DNA of 64,000 bases from a virus, in the IMG/VR virus record IMGVR_UViG_3300034198_012754, positions 20,998 through 84,997 of that record; one strand, 5' to 3'. Positions 41,966-50,390 of this stretch are shown piece by piece. The stretch's first letter is position 1. Every line of letters starts with the position of its first letter. The translations under genes and the position numbers were made by a program. Under the pieces are notes generated by a model. That model had not been told where the DNA came from and did not search any database. It saw nothing but the letters and a program-made list of their open reading frames with translations.

Positions 41966-43137
41966 GAAAACTTTTTTACATGGGCCTTGAACCCTACGAA
42001 GGCCGTTATACACTTCAGTTGCAACAATGGAACGAAGCTGTGTTTAAGAAGCGCAAAATCAATTATGTTGTAGTTCCAGGTTCAACCATCGACAATACCC
42101 GAGCAATCTCTGTTGGCCAAGTGTTAGATGCACATGGTCGCAGTTTCTTTGGTATGAGTCAAATGATGAACTTGGTTCAACTGATGCGCAGTGGTGAATG
42201 TAGCGGTGAAGATGTAGTATACTTCGAAGACATGTTCCAACCTGGCATTGAATCATTGCCATACATCATGGATCAAATTCCAGCAGAGCAAAGACCACAA
42301 ATTTATGTACGTTGTTTGGCACAGGCCATTGACCCCGATGACTTTGTACACGTATGGGGTATGAGCAAGTGGATGAGCTTGTATGAACAGATGGTCAATG
42401 AGTTTGCCACTGTGCTGGCCACCAACGAAGAGATGGTGGCTCACATGCGTATTGCTAACTGGACTGCTCCTATCTACAATATCAGTGGCTTGGCATTTGG
42501 CAAACAAGAAGTTCTAGGCCGCGTTAATAACTTGGTTAAACCATGGGCAGAACGCAGTAACCGTGTTGTGTTTGCTGCACGCTTTGATCAAGAGAAACAA
42601 CCAGACTTTTACATGGACTTGATTGAACAAGTTAAGTCCACTGAGTGGGGCAAGGACTATGAGTTTGCTGTGTTAAGTGGCGGGCCGTTGCGCAGTAACA
42701 ATCAACGTTACTTGGATCGTGCTTACAAATTAGAAGCTGAAGGCACGCTAAAGATCTACAAAGATTTGCAGAAGAATGACTATTACAATATTGTTAATGA
42801 CAGCAAAGTACTGTTCAACTGTGCGTTGCAAGACTGGGTGTCAAACACTGTCAGCGAAGCAGACACACTAGGTTGTAATGTTCTGTATCCTGCATACAGA
42901 AGTTTTCCAGAAACCTTTGCCAACGATGCCGATCGTTTGTACATTCCTTGGTCAATGGATGATGCTGTTGCCAAGTTACAGAAACTAATGCAAGCACCAC
43001 ACGCCCGTCAAGGTCAAATCAGCGATTGGAACAATGGCACCATTGATCGCATTTGTGATATTATCAAAGGCGAAGGTGAGCAATGGAACAGAGCTGGCAA
43101 TAGGTATCGTGACTATGTAGCAGAGGCCAAACACTAA
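41962..43137 (+). CDS. GT-B type glycosyltransferase
   Basis: 391 residues, the length of GT4-like enzymes. The N-domain begins MRKLFYMGLEPYEGRYTLQL; the C-domain has RVVFAARFDQEKQPDFYMDL (Arg/Lys-Glu glycosyltransferase loop), EFAVLSGGPL, and NTVSEADTLGCNVLYP where an E-x7-E-like acidic motif binds the nucleotide sugar. No signal peptide, cytosolic. ATGA overlap upstream, TAATG overlap downstream. The acceptor could be modified phage DNA or a virion or host glycan. Confidence 0.8.
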   Translation: MRKLFYMGLEPYEGRYTLQLQQWNEAVFKKRKINYVVVPGSTIDNTRAISVGQVLDAHGRSFFGMSQMMNLVQLMRSGECSGEDVVYFEDMFQPGIESLPYIMDQIPAEQRPQIYVRCLAQAIDPDDFVHVWGMSKWMSLYEQMVNEFATVLATNEEMVAHMRIANWTAPIYNISGLAFGKQEVLGRVNNLVKPWAERSNRVVFAARFDQEKQPDFYMDLIEQVKSTEWGKDYEFAVLSGGPLRSNNQRYLDRAYKLEAEGTLKIYKDLQKNDYYNIVNDSKVLFNCALQDWVSNTVSEADTLGCNVLYPAYRSFPETFANDADRLYIPWSMDDAVAKLQKLMQAPHARQGQISDWNNGTIDRICDIIKGEGEQWNRAGNRYRDYVAEAKH

Positions 43138-43718
43138 TGAATTTAGTAATTCCGGAAAACAAATCAGTTGTTATTTTTACATCTTACAGAACTGGTTCTA
43201 CAGCGTTATGCGACTATATTAGTAAAAAATATAAATTAGTTAATTTTGATGAAGTATTACATGTAGATTTTTCTAAAAGGTTAGAAAATTTTAAAGCATT
43301 TTTAACCTCTCATAACAAATTTGTTATTAAGATAATGCCGGATCAAATTACTAATTCTAACATTGAATTTATAAATCAATTGGTAACTGATAGTTTTCTT
43401 ATCAAATTAGAAAGAAAAAATATCATAGAACAAATTACCAGTTTTTACTTATGTTGTGAAACTGGAAATTGGCATTTTACAAAATTCAACAACATGCAAG
43501 AATATACAGTCGAGATTAAACCAGAAAATTTTGATTACCTAATTAAATACATATTAAACAATAATAAAAATCTCAACAAACTTGACTATCAATATCATTT
43601 AAAATTATACTACGAAGATATCAACAACATTGACTCACAATATAGAATATATCAAAAACCATCTAATCATCTAGCATTAACAAATGCTATTAAACAAAAA
43701 CTAACGGATTATACATGA
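43137..43718 (+). CDS. Sulfotransferase-like protein
   Basis: 193 residues. VVIFTSYRTGSTALCDYI near the N-terminus fits the 5'-phosphosulfate-binding loop of PAPS-dependent sulfotransferases (Stf0/sulfotransferase family, (S/T)xxRTGS(T)xL). The LIKLERKNIIEQITSFY segment fits the following 3'-phosphate loop (R...N). Strongly AT-rich with A/T-ending codons, unlike its neighbours, so probably a recent transfer. It would decorate a glycan with sulfate if active. Confidence 0.65.
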   Translation: MNLVIPENKSVVIFTSYRTGSTALCDYISKKYKLVNFDEVLHVDFSKRLENFKAFLTSHNKFVIKIMPDQITNSNIEFINQLVTDSFLIKLERKNIIEQITSFYLCCETGNWHFTKFNNMQEYTVEIKPENFDYLIKYILNNNKNLNKLDYQYHLKLYYEDINNIDSQYRIYQKPSNHLALTNAIKQKLTDYT

Positions 43719-44677
43719 AGGTATTAGTAACCGGAGCCAGTGGCTATATTGGCGGACAAACTGCTATTCAATTGCGAGATCAAGGACACGAAGTGTATGG
43801 TGTTGATCGGGCAAGGTTACCGGAACATCTACGTTTGTTGAATTTGTTCGATGGATTTTTACAATCGGATATTGATAGCGTTGAATCCCATCAATGGATC
43901 AACGCCATTCAGCCTGATGCAATTATTCACTGTGCTGGCACCAGTCTTGTTGGTCCTAGCATAATGGATCCAGAAGACTATTACAACAACAATTTTGTTA
44001 AAACAAAAAATCTGTTGGATTTTTTAAAAGAAATCAAATGGCTGGGTCGCTTTATATTTTCTAGCAGTGCTGCAACCTATGGCAATCCTATAATCACTCC
44101 ATGCAATGAAGTTGATCCCACAGAGCCGATTAGCCCTTACGGTGAAAGCAAGCTGATGATTGAATGGTTGTTGAAATCATATCAACGAGCTTATGGGTTA
44201 GATTTTGTGGCATTTAGATATTTCAATGCCTGCGGTGCTGACCATCAAGCAAGGCATGGTCAAGCACCGGGTGCTACACACATTGTTGCCAGAATACTGG
44301 AAAACTATCGAGACGGCAAAGACTTTGTGTGTAACGGCCGTGATTATGGAACACCTGATGGTACTTGTGTTCGCGACTATGTTCACGTAGCCGATATTGC
44401 TGATGCACACGTCTTGGCATTGAATAAGTTGCTGGTAGTGTCTGATGTTTATAATCTTGGTACAACTACCGGAGCAAGCAATCTTGAAGTCATAGGAACT
44501 GCAAACAGTGTAATCGACGACGAGTTGTCTTGGAGTTACGGCCCAAACCGAGAAGGTGATCCTGCTGTACTTACAGCCGATGCTGGCAAATTTATCAGTC
44601 ATGCTGGCTGGCGACCACAATACAATCTAAAGGATGTTGTCCAGCACGCTTGGGCATGGTATAATCGTGAGTTTTAA
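43715..44677 (+). CDS. NAD-dependent epimerase (UDP-glucose 4-epimerase-like)
   Basis: 320 residues of the extended SDR family. GASGYIGGQTA binds NAD; FSSSAATYG and the catalytic PYGESKL (YxxxK) follow; RYFNACGAD and RDYVHVADIADAH are GalE-typical. The expected reaction is 4-epimerisation of a nucleotide-activated hexose. It is slightly shorter than E. coli GalE. Both ends overlap neighbouring genes, indicating one operon with the glycosyltransferase and the aminotransferase-like gene. Confidence 0.88.
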   Translation: MKVLVTGASGYIGGQTAIQLRDQGHEVYGVDRARLPEHLRLLNLFDGFLQSDIDSVESHQWINAIQPDAIIHCAGTSLVGPSIMDPEDYYNNNFVKTKNLLDFLKEIKWLGRFIFSSSAATYGNPIITPCNEVDPTEPISPYGESKLMIEWLLKSYQRAYGLDFVAFRYFNACGADHQARHGQAPGATHIVARILENYRDGKDFVCNGRDYGTPDGTCVRDYVHVADIADAHVLALNKLLVVSDVYNLGTTTGASNLEVIGTANSVIDDELSWSYGPNREGDPAVLTADAGKFISHAGWRPQYNLKDVVQHAWAWYNREF

Positions 44678-45248
44678 AACGTTGTTTGATTTTGAACAAG
44701 CTCTGGCTCAATACACAGGAGCTCCATATGCAGTAGTCACTGATGGTTGCACCCATGCCATTGAACTTTGTATGAGATACGACCAAGTAACCTCTACTTC
44801 ATTTACAGCACACACCTATCTATCAATACCAATGTTGATGCACCAACTAGGCATCAAATACGAATTAACAAACAATCACTGGACTGGGGAATATCAGTTC
44901 AACGGCACTCGCATCTGGGACAGTGCCCGCAGATTGGAACCCGGTATGTATCAGCCAGGTCAATTACAATGTCTAAGTTTTGGTCACGGTAAACCACTAC
45001 AGCTAGGCAAGTCCGGGGCCATCTTAACAGATGATGTAGAAGTATATGATCAACTGTCCATGATGCGTTCGGATGGTAGAAACTTGCGAATTATCCCTTG
45101 GCAAGATCAAATCACGTTCGGGCAAGGCTACCATTATTGCCCAACTTTAGATACATGTGCGCTAGGTATAGAAAAACTAGCAACCGTAACACCTCAATGT
45201 CAGTCAGTAACTTATCCAGACTGCAGAGAAATTTTAATTAAATCTTGA
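44667..45248 (+). CDS. Short DegT/DnrJ-type aminotransferase-like protein
   Basis: 193 residues from GTG 44667 (ATG 44634 in frame would add 11 residues). Homology to the N-terminal half of sugar aminotransferases: YTGAPYAVVTDGCTHAIELC, TYLSIPMLMHQLG, and CLSFGHGKPLQLGKSGAILT with the PLP-binding Lys. Full-length family members are about 370-400 residues, so this is a truncated but apparently selected version (no frameshift remnant of the rest is visible downstream). Truncated DegT-like proteins are known in T4-like cyanophages. Activity is uncertain. Confidence 0.7.
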   Translation: MSFKTLFDFEQALAQYTGAPYAVVTDGCTHAIELCMRYDQVTSTSFTAHTYLSIPMLMHQLGIKYELTNNHWTGEYQFNGTRIWDSARRLEPGMYQPGQLQCLSFGHGKPLQLGKSGAILTDDVEVYDQLSMMRSDGRNLRIIPWQDQITFGQGYHYCPTLDTCALGIEKLATVTPQCQSVTYPDCREILIKS

Positions 45249-45273
45249 CATTGATCTAAATAACCTTTACAAT
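45245..45273 (+). promoter_or_regulatory. Sigma70-type promoter for folE
   Basis: TTGACA (45245-45250), 17-base spacer containing CTAAATAA, TACAAT (45268-45273), 45 bases before ATG 45319. Confidence 0.8.
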
Positions 45274-45318
45274 AGTAACAAGACTGGTCATCCACGACCT
45301 TGATAACTCGGAGATAAA

Positions 45319-46017
45319 ATGGCAGAAAAAAACTTAGCACAAGTATTACGTGAAACAATGCACGCAGACAAAAAAAGATTCTGGGCAGGCGACAATATCA
45401 GTGAATACATTAATCCAGAAGTAGATTTGCCTGTGTTGATAGATGAAGCCACGGAAGCATTTGAAACAGTATTAGACACTCTATTGATTGATCGTGAAAA
45501 TGATCCCAACTCAAAAGGCACAGCAAGACGTCTTGCTAAAATGTACTTTACAGAAATTATGGCAGGTAGATACGAACCTGCACCAGATGCAACAGCTTTT
45601 CCAAATGATTCTGACGATAGATACGAAGGCATGTTGGTTGTGCGGAGTGAGTTGCGTAGTATGTGCAGTCACCACCATCAGCCTGTCAGCGGTGTCGCAT
45701 ACATTGGAATTATTGCAGCAAACAAACTTATTGGTTTGTCTAAGTATACTCGAATTGCTCAGTGGTGTGCTCGCCGTGGCACTTTGCAGGAAGAACTAGC
45801 CAATGACATTGCTAGAGAAATATCTCGCGCAACTGACTCCCGCAACATTGGTGTATACATCCAGGCTACACATGGCTGTTGCGAAAACAGAGGAATAATG
45901 GCACACTCTAGTCTAACACAGACCACTGTACTTAAAGGTGCTTTTAATACAGACTCAGGAACAAAGAAAGAGTTTTTTGATAACATCAAGCTACAACAAG
46001 AGTTTGCTCCAAGATAA
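45319..46017 (+). CDS. folE: GTP cyclohydrolase I
   Basis: 232 residues. LRSMCSHHHQPVSGVAYIGI holds the zinc Cys and catalytic His residues; GLSKYTRIAQWCARR and CCENRG (second Cys ligand) complete the family signature. It converts GTP to 7,8-dihydroneopterin triphosphate, the first step of 7-deazaguanine (and folate) synthesis. With QueD (48.9 kb), QueE (55.8 kb) and DpdA (37.4 kb) it forms the modification pathway. It has its own near-consensus promoter and SD (GGAG). Confidence 0.93.
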   Translation: MAEKNLAQVLRETMHADKKRFWAGDNISEYINPEVDLPVLIDEATEAFETVLDTLLIDRENDPNSKGTARRLAKMYFTEIMAGRYEPAPDATAFPNDSDDRYEGMLVVRSELRSMCSHHHQPVSGVAYIGIIAANKLIGLSKYTRIAQWCARRGTLQEELANDIAREISRATDSRNIGVYIQATHGCCENRGIMAHSSLTQTTVLKGAFNTDSGTKKEFFDNIKLQQEFAPR

Positions 46018-46055
46018 AGTCTTATAAATCAATAACTTAGCTATCTTGGCTATAG

Positions 46056-46084
46056 TTGACCAGAAACTCACATTCAGCTACAAT
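46056..46084 (+). promoter_or_regulatory. Sigma70-type promoter for the surface lipoprotein
   Basis: TTGACC (46056-46061), 17-base spacer, TACAAT (46079-46084). The first 13 bases (TTGACCAGAAACT) are identical to the promoter at 2945. The gene begins 31 bases downstream, the same distance as for the HAD gene. Confidence 0.78.
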
Positions 46085-46114
46085 GTTTATATTGTAACTA
46101 CTGTGAGTTTTCTT

Positions 46115-48454
46115 ATGAAGTTTCGTCGAACTGTTTTAGCTGTTTCTGTATCCTCAGCAATTGCTACTCTTTCTGCCTGTGGAGGAGGAGGGGGTGCCAG
46201 TAATCAAACCTATATTGATCGACAGGTGCCATTTTCTACACCCACAAGAGTAGGATCAGTTACTCCGATCAACAGTGCTTCTTACAAATACGATCACACT
46301 GCATTGTACGCAGAAAATATTTCTGGTGGGACAGGGCAGGAACTAATTGTAACCGGACGCATGAATCCCGATGCTGGCACATACTCTACCTACAATCTTT
46401 CTATTTTTGGATGGTCAAACGGAACGTTGGTCAATCAAACATCGCAATGGTTTTCGGGCACAGACAATCAAATCATTGGTACAGAAGCTCAAGTAAAGTT
46501 TGGTGACTTTGACGGTGATGGTCGCAAGGATATGTATGCTCCTCCATACACTGATACCAGTGTTTATGGTCCTGGTGCTGTGTTTTTTAACAACGGATCA
46601 AACTTCACACGAAGCAATATTAACTTTGGTAACATATTGAGTCATGATAGTGCTGTGTATGATCTAAACAATGACGGTCGTAGTGATATTGTTACCATGA
46701 GTTTTGGTCACGATGTGCGATTTAGTTTTGGCAATGCCGATCGTACATTTACAAACTATACCAATACCAGTTCAGTGGGAGGCGGATCGGGCATTGCGGT
46801 CGCAGACTTTTTGGGCAACGGAACCAGTACCATGATCATGACTGACTCGTTTGGTGCAAACAGACTGGTCAGTTGGTCAATTACTGGTGGTAATCTTGTG
46901 TTGACCCAGGAAAGTTTGTTGCCAACGTCAAGATTTCTATTACCTAAGTGGGCCAGTTACGGATTCAGCGGATCTCATGACATTAGAGCATTGGCATTTG
47001 ACTTTGACAACAGCGGTAGGACCAGTGCTGTTGTTATTGGTCGACCGTGGATATCCGGTGGACAATGGCCAAACTATAGTGAAGTACAGTTCTTGAAAAA
47101 TCAAGGTGGTGGTGTTTTTATTGATGTAACAGACACTACATTGATTGGTTACAACCATAATACGTCTGCCAGTTACAATCCCAAACTTGCTGACGTCAAC
47201 AACGATGGGTTGATCGATATTGTGTTGAGCAGCCCAGACTGGAACGGTACTGGTTCTAGTCAGGTGTTGATTCATACTGCCGATCACAAATATGTGGCCA
47301 GTCATGCCACAGTGCTCAAGGCATTCCAAGATCAATCAATCAATATTGAACAGGCCATCAATGCCAGCGCCAGCAACGGAGCCAACGGTATTGTATTTGT
47401 GCAAGGGCCTGATGGTTCAACTTATTTGGCCACAGCTATTAGTTACAGTTCTGGGGGACAACATCAAAAAGCCATTTATCTCAGCAAACTAGGAACCAAT
47501 ACACCCAGTGCTCAAGCCACAGCAACCGCAATTAAACAACAATGGCCCTGGATGAGTGACGCTCAAGTAAACACTGTGTTGTCTCGAAGTTCAACTACCT
47601 GGTTTGGTCTCAATGTACTTGATTCCGACAAAGCACTGAATCCTATAGGTACTTTAAGTTTGCCAGTGAATGGACGACTGATGAATCTCAGTGGCCACAT
47701 TGGAGGTATCAATCTAAATGGTGTTGCCAACAGAGTCAGTGTTGTTGACAGCGTCGGCCGTGATTTTACAATGAATTACTCATCAACTAACACTCCGGGT
47801 ATTATGAATTTATGGGGACGTTTTGTAGAAAACATCGACGATGACACAAGAGGAGCACAAGTATCCGGTATTCAGGCTTTCAAACACAACGGATTTAAAT
47901 TTGGCGGTTCCGAAGATAATCGAAACATGGTGGTAGGTATGACTGGTATCAATATAGACAAGGATACCAGTCTTAGTGTACAATACACTCGTATGCCATT
48001 TAGTCCCTTTGTGCAGCTCAACGGCAGTTGGGGATTGGTAAAAAGCTCAAGTACATTGGAATCTACATTGACCAACCGACAAGGAGCATTTGTCAGCAAG
48101 CTAGGTTTAATGTATTCCAGTACCGAAATTGAGCAAGGTTTGGTAAACCGTATCAATCCAATCAGTAGTATATGGGCCGAAGCCGGGTACGAGTGGAAAC
48201 ACTTTCAGACCTATGCCGGTATGTTACCCAAAGTAATCAGCGGCACTGCCAATATTACTTTGCCAACAGGCGTTGACAATCAAGGACAAATACAATATAC
48301 TAACACAACTGCCGATGTGTATAGTCCAACTGTGGCTTATGCTAGATTTAGCTACAGCGATCGTGTCAACAAAAAAGTTTCATACCGAATCAACGGTATA
48401 GTGACCAGTCAACAACAACACAGCATTATTGGCAATGTTCAAATTAGTTTTTAA
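46115..48454 (+). CDS. Surface lipoprotein with VCBS/FG-GAP repeats and barrel-like C-terminus
   Basis: 779 residues from ATG 46115. Lipoprotein signal: MKFRRTVLAVSVSSAIATLS then AC and a Gly-rich tether (lipobox LSAC). Residues about 90-400 contain five or more calcium-type FG-GAP/VCBS units (FGDFDGDGRKD, YDLNNDGRSDI, VADFLGNGTST, FDFDNSGRTS, LADVNNDGLIDI), expected to form a beta-propeller. The C-terminal about 280 residues alternate like a beta barrel and end in Phe (NVQISF), resembling outer-membrane barrels/autotransporters. It has its own promoter, so it is probably a host-surface modifier (moron) rather than a virion part. Confidence 0.8.
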   Translation: MKFRRTVLAVSVSSAIATLSACGGGGGASNQTYIDRQVPFSTPTRVGSVTPINSASYKYDHTALYAENISGGTGQELIVTGRMNPDAGTYSTYNLSIFGWSNGTLVNQTSQWFSGTDNQIIGTEAQVKFGDFDGDGRKDMYAPPYTDTSVYGPGAVFFNNGSNFTRSNINFGNILSHDSAVYDLNNDGRSDIVTMSFGHDVRFSFGNADRTFTNYTNTSSVGGGSGIAVADFLGNGTSTMIMTDSFGANRLVSWSITGGNLVLTQESLLPTSRFLLPKWASYGFSGSHDIRALAFDFDNSGRTSAVVIGRPWISGGQWPNYSEVQFLKNQGGGVFIDVTDTTLIGYNHNTSASYNPKLADVNNDGLIDIVLSSPDWNGTGSSQVLIHTADHKYVASHATVLKAFQDQSINIEQAINASASNGANGIVFVQGPDGSTYLATAISYSSGGQHQKAIYLSKLGTNTPSAQATATAIKQQWPWMSDAQVNTVLSRSSTTWFGLNVLDSDKALNPIGTLSLPVNGRLMNLSGHIGGINLNGVANRVSVVDSVGRDFTMNYSSTNTPGIMNLWGRFVENIDDDTRGAQVSGIQAFKHNGFKFGGSEDNRNMVVGMTGINIDKDTSLSVQYTRMPFSPFVQLNGSWGLVKSSSTLESTLTNRQGAFVSKLGLMYSSTEIEQGLVNRINPISSIWAEAGYEWKHFQTYAGMLPKVISGTANITLPTGVDNQGQIQYTNTTADVYSPTVAYARFSYSDRVNKKVSYRINGIVTSQQQHSIIGNVQISF

Positions 48455-48463
48455 AGGAATTGT

Positions 48464-48856
48464 ATGCCACGTAAAGAATGTATAGTTGAAAATCAACCAG
48501 ACTTGGTCGAAGATAGTTCTGCACCATGGGATCAAGTGATCAGCGAAGACTTTCATGTCAGAGTATTCCTAGACCGATATCCATGTACTGCAGGCCACTT
48601 GTTGTTTGTTCCTCGATACAACACCTTGGGTGTTCTTGCTGACGCATTTGAAGATGCTGCCCGCTATGGTAAAAAAATGGTTGAGTCGGGGCAATGGGAC
48701 GGGTTCAATATTGGATTAAACTATGGGGAAGCCGCTGGACAGACTGTGGAATGGCCACACATACATTTGATTCCGCGGAGGAAAGGTGATGTTGCTGATC
48801 CAGTGGGCGGAGTACGCAACACAATTCCTGGCATGGGTAATTACAAGAATAAATAA
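48464..48856 (+). CDS. HIT-family protein
   Basis: 130 residues. EWPHIHLIPRRKGD is the HIT motif, with the first His of the HxHxH triad replaced by Trp; CTAGHLLFVPRYNT matches the family N-terminal half. HIT proteins hydrolyse or transfer nucleotides (Ap4A hydrolase, GalT-like). The catalytic middle His and last His are retained. Terminal GMGNYKNK. It lies between the lipoprotein gene and the queD promoter; a nucleotide-related role is likely but the substrate is unknown. Confidence 0.8.
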   Translation: MPRKECIVENQPDLVEDSSAPWDQVISEDFHVRVFLDRYPCTAGHLLFVPRYNTLGVLADAFEDAARYGKKMVESGQWDGFNIGLNYGEAAGQTVEWPHIHLIPRRKGDVADPVGGVRNTIPGMGNYKNK

Positions 48857-48891
48857 CATCTTCAACAGCGGTCTTTTGGCGTCATTCCCGC

Positions 48892-48920
48892 TTTACAAAC
48901 TCTGCCGCCTATGCTATAAT
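48892..48920 (+). promoter_or_regulatory. Sigma70-type promoter for queD
   Basis: TTTACA (48892-48897), 17-base spacer, perfect TATAAT (48915-48920), with TAGGAGAC before ATG 48940. Confidence 0.8.
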
Positions 48921-48939
48921 TTAACATAGGAGACTATAA

Positions 48940-49389
48940 ATGGCAACGTATTACTCAACAAAACACTACGGACACAACATTGGATTGAGTGCGGTGTTTC
49001 GTCAACCCAACGCCGATCATTCACATTGTCACTTGCTACATGGCTATAGTCTAGCATTCACATTCACGTTTGGCTGTGATTCATTAGACAACAAGAACTG
49101 GGCAGTAGACTTTGGCGGACTCAAACCGCTCAAAGCATGGCTGGAAGATCACTTTGATCACAAATTGGCATTGGATTATCAAGATCCACATCTAGCCAAG
49201 TTCCAAGAACTAGAAGCATTGAATCTGGCAGAGATCAGAATGTTTGATGGTGTAGGTGCAGAGAAGTTTGCCGAACATGCTTTTAACTTTGCTGATCGGT
49301 TGATTCGAGAAAAAACCAACAACCGTTGCTATTGCGTAAGGGTAGAATGTGCAGAACACGGTGCTAACTCGGCTATCTACGAGGGTTAA
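48940..49389 (+). CDS. queD: 6-carboxytetrahydropterin synthase (QueD-like)
   Basis: 149 residues. The His zinc ligands are visible in HSHCHLLHGYSL, with the Cys in CHLLHG; AVDFGGLKPLKAWLEDHFDH and CVRVECAEHGANSA match the QueD/PTPS family, including a C-terminal EHG-type segment. It converts dihydroneopterin triphosphate to 6-carboxytetrahydropterin, step two of the 7-deazaguanine pathway. Its own promoter suggests early or middle expression. Confidence 0.88.
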   Translation: MATYYSTKHYGHNIGLSAVFRQPNADHSHCHLLHGYSLAFTFTFGCDSLDNKNWAVDFGGLKPLKAWLEDHFDHKLALDYQDPHLAKFQELEALNLAEIRMFDGVGAEKFAEHAFNFADRLIREKTNNRCYCVRVECAEHGANSAIYEG

Positions 49390-49548
49390 GTGCGTAGACT
49401 ATGGCATATATGGGCAAAAGCCCTAGGCGAAAAAGCAGGCAGTTCGGATGCAGAAGCAGATCGAATTGCCTGGATTCGTACAGCGATAGTAGCATGTTAC
49501 ATAATTACTAACATGTTTATTATTGCTGGAGTTATTAGACATTGGTGA
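49390..49548 (+). CDS. Small conserved membrane protein
   Basis: 52 residues from GTG 49390, adjoining the queD stop. LWHIWAKALGEKAGSSDAEA then one transmembrane helix (IRTAIVACYIITNMFIIAGV) and a final IRHW. I recall near-identical small proteins in T4-like aquatic phages; function unknown. It ends just before the glycosyltransferase ATG. Confidence 0.7.
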   Translation: MRRLWHIWAKALGEKAGSSDAEADRIAWIRTAIVACYIITNMFIIAGVIRHW

Positions 49549-49550
49549 AT

Positions 49551-50390
49551 ATGAAAAAGAAAAATCAATATAGCATAGCAGTGTTATTACCCACACGTGG
49601 CCGCACCGATGCGTTGAGTCGTAGTGTGATTGGCCTGGTCAATCGAGCGGTAATGCTTGATCGTATTCAATTGATGTTTGCATTTGACAACGACGATGAT
49701 GTTGGCCGCACACACTTTGTTGAACATCTGCAACCTTGGTTAGATCAAAAAGGTGTGGACTATACTGCCATGGAGTTTGAACCCTTGGGTTACAGCCGAC
49801 TCAACGAGTACATCAACGCTTTGGCTCGAGAATCCAGTGCAGATTGGTTGTTCTTTTGGAACGATGATGCTCTCATGGATAGTTCTGGTTGGGATAAAAT
49901 TATTGCCAGCTATACAGATCAATTCAAACTGTTGGCAGTACATACTCACAGAGATCATCCTTACAGTATATTTCCAATTGTGCCCCGGGCTTGGTTGGAT
50001 ACCTTGGGTTATCTCAGTCCGCATCCACTGACAGATGCATGGTTGAGTCAGGTTGCTTACAAATTAGATATCTGGGAACGTATTCCTGTACACGTCACCC
50101 ACGACCGTCACGATTTAACTGGCAACAACCAAGACGAAACATTTAAAGCTAGAAATATGCATGAGTTAGAAGGAAACCCTGGCAACCCCCGAGATTTTCA
50201 CAATCTAAAATGGGTTGCATTACGTATGGAAGAAACTGAAAAGTTAAGTCAATGGATGCAAGAACAGGGACTAGATACTGCCTGGTGGCAAAACATCAAA
50301 GCAGGTACTCAAGATCCATGGGAAAAACTTACTGCCAATGACGTCAATAATCATATGAAACAGTTTAAATTAAATTTTAAAAACCAATGA
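49551..50390 (+). CDS. GT-A fold glycosyltransferase-like protein
   Basis: 279 residues from ATG 49551. YSIAVLLPTRGRTDALSRSV is the nucleotide-binding strand of GT2 enzymes; DWLFFWNDDALMDSSGWDKI carries the metal-binding DDA (DxD-like) motif; DAWLSQVAYKLDIWERIP fits the acceptor side. Cytosolic. Overlaps the dehydratase gene downstream, so it belongs to the sugar-synthesis operon. Confidence 0.72.
   Translation: MKKKNQYSIAVLLPTRGRTDALSRSVIGLVNRAVMLDRIQLMFAFDNDDDVGRTHFVEHLQPWLDQKGVDYTAMEFEPLGYSRLNEYINALARESSADWLFFWNDDALMDSSGWDKIIASYTDQFKLLAVHTHRDHPYSIFPIVPRAWLDTLGYLSPHPLTDAWLSQVAYKLDIWERIPVHVTHDRHDLTGNNQDETFKARNMHELEGNPGNPRDFHNLKWVALRMEETEKLSQWMQEQGLDTAWWQNIKAGTQDPWEKLTANDVNNHMKQFKLNFKNQ

Noticed and set aside
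46046-46114. Upstream in-frame extension of the lipoprotein gene
   Set aside because: It overlaps the promoter and would bury the lipoprotein signal peptide; ATG 46115 directly starts a canonical signal.
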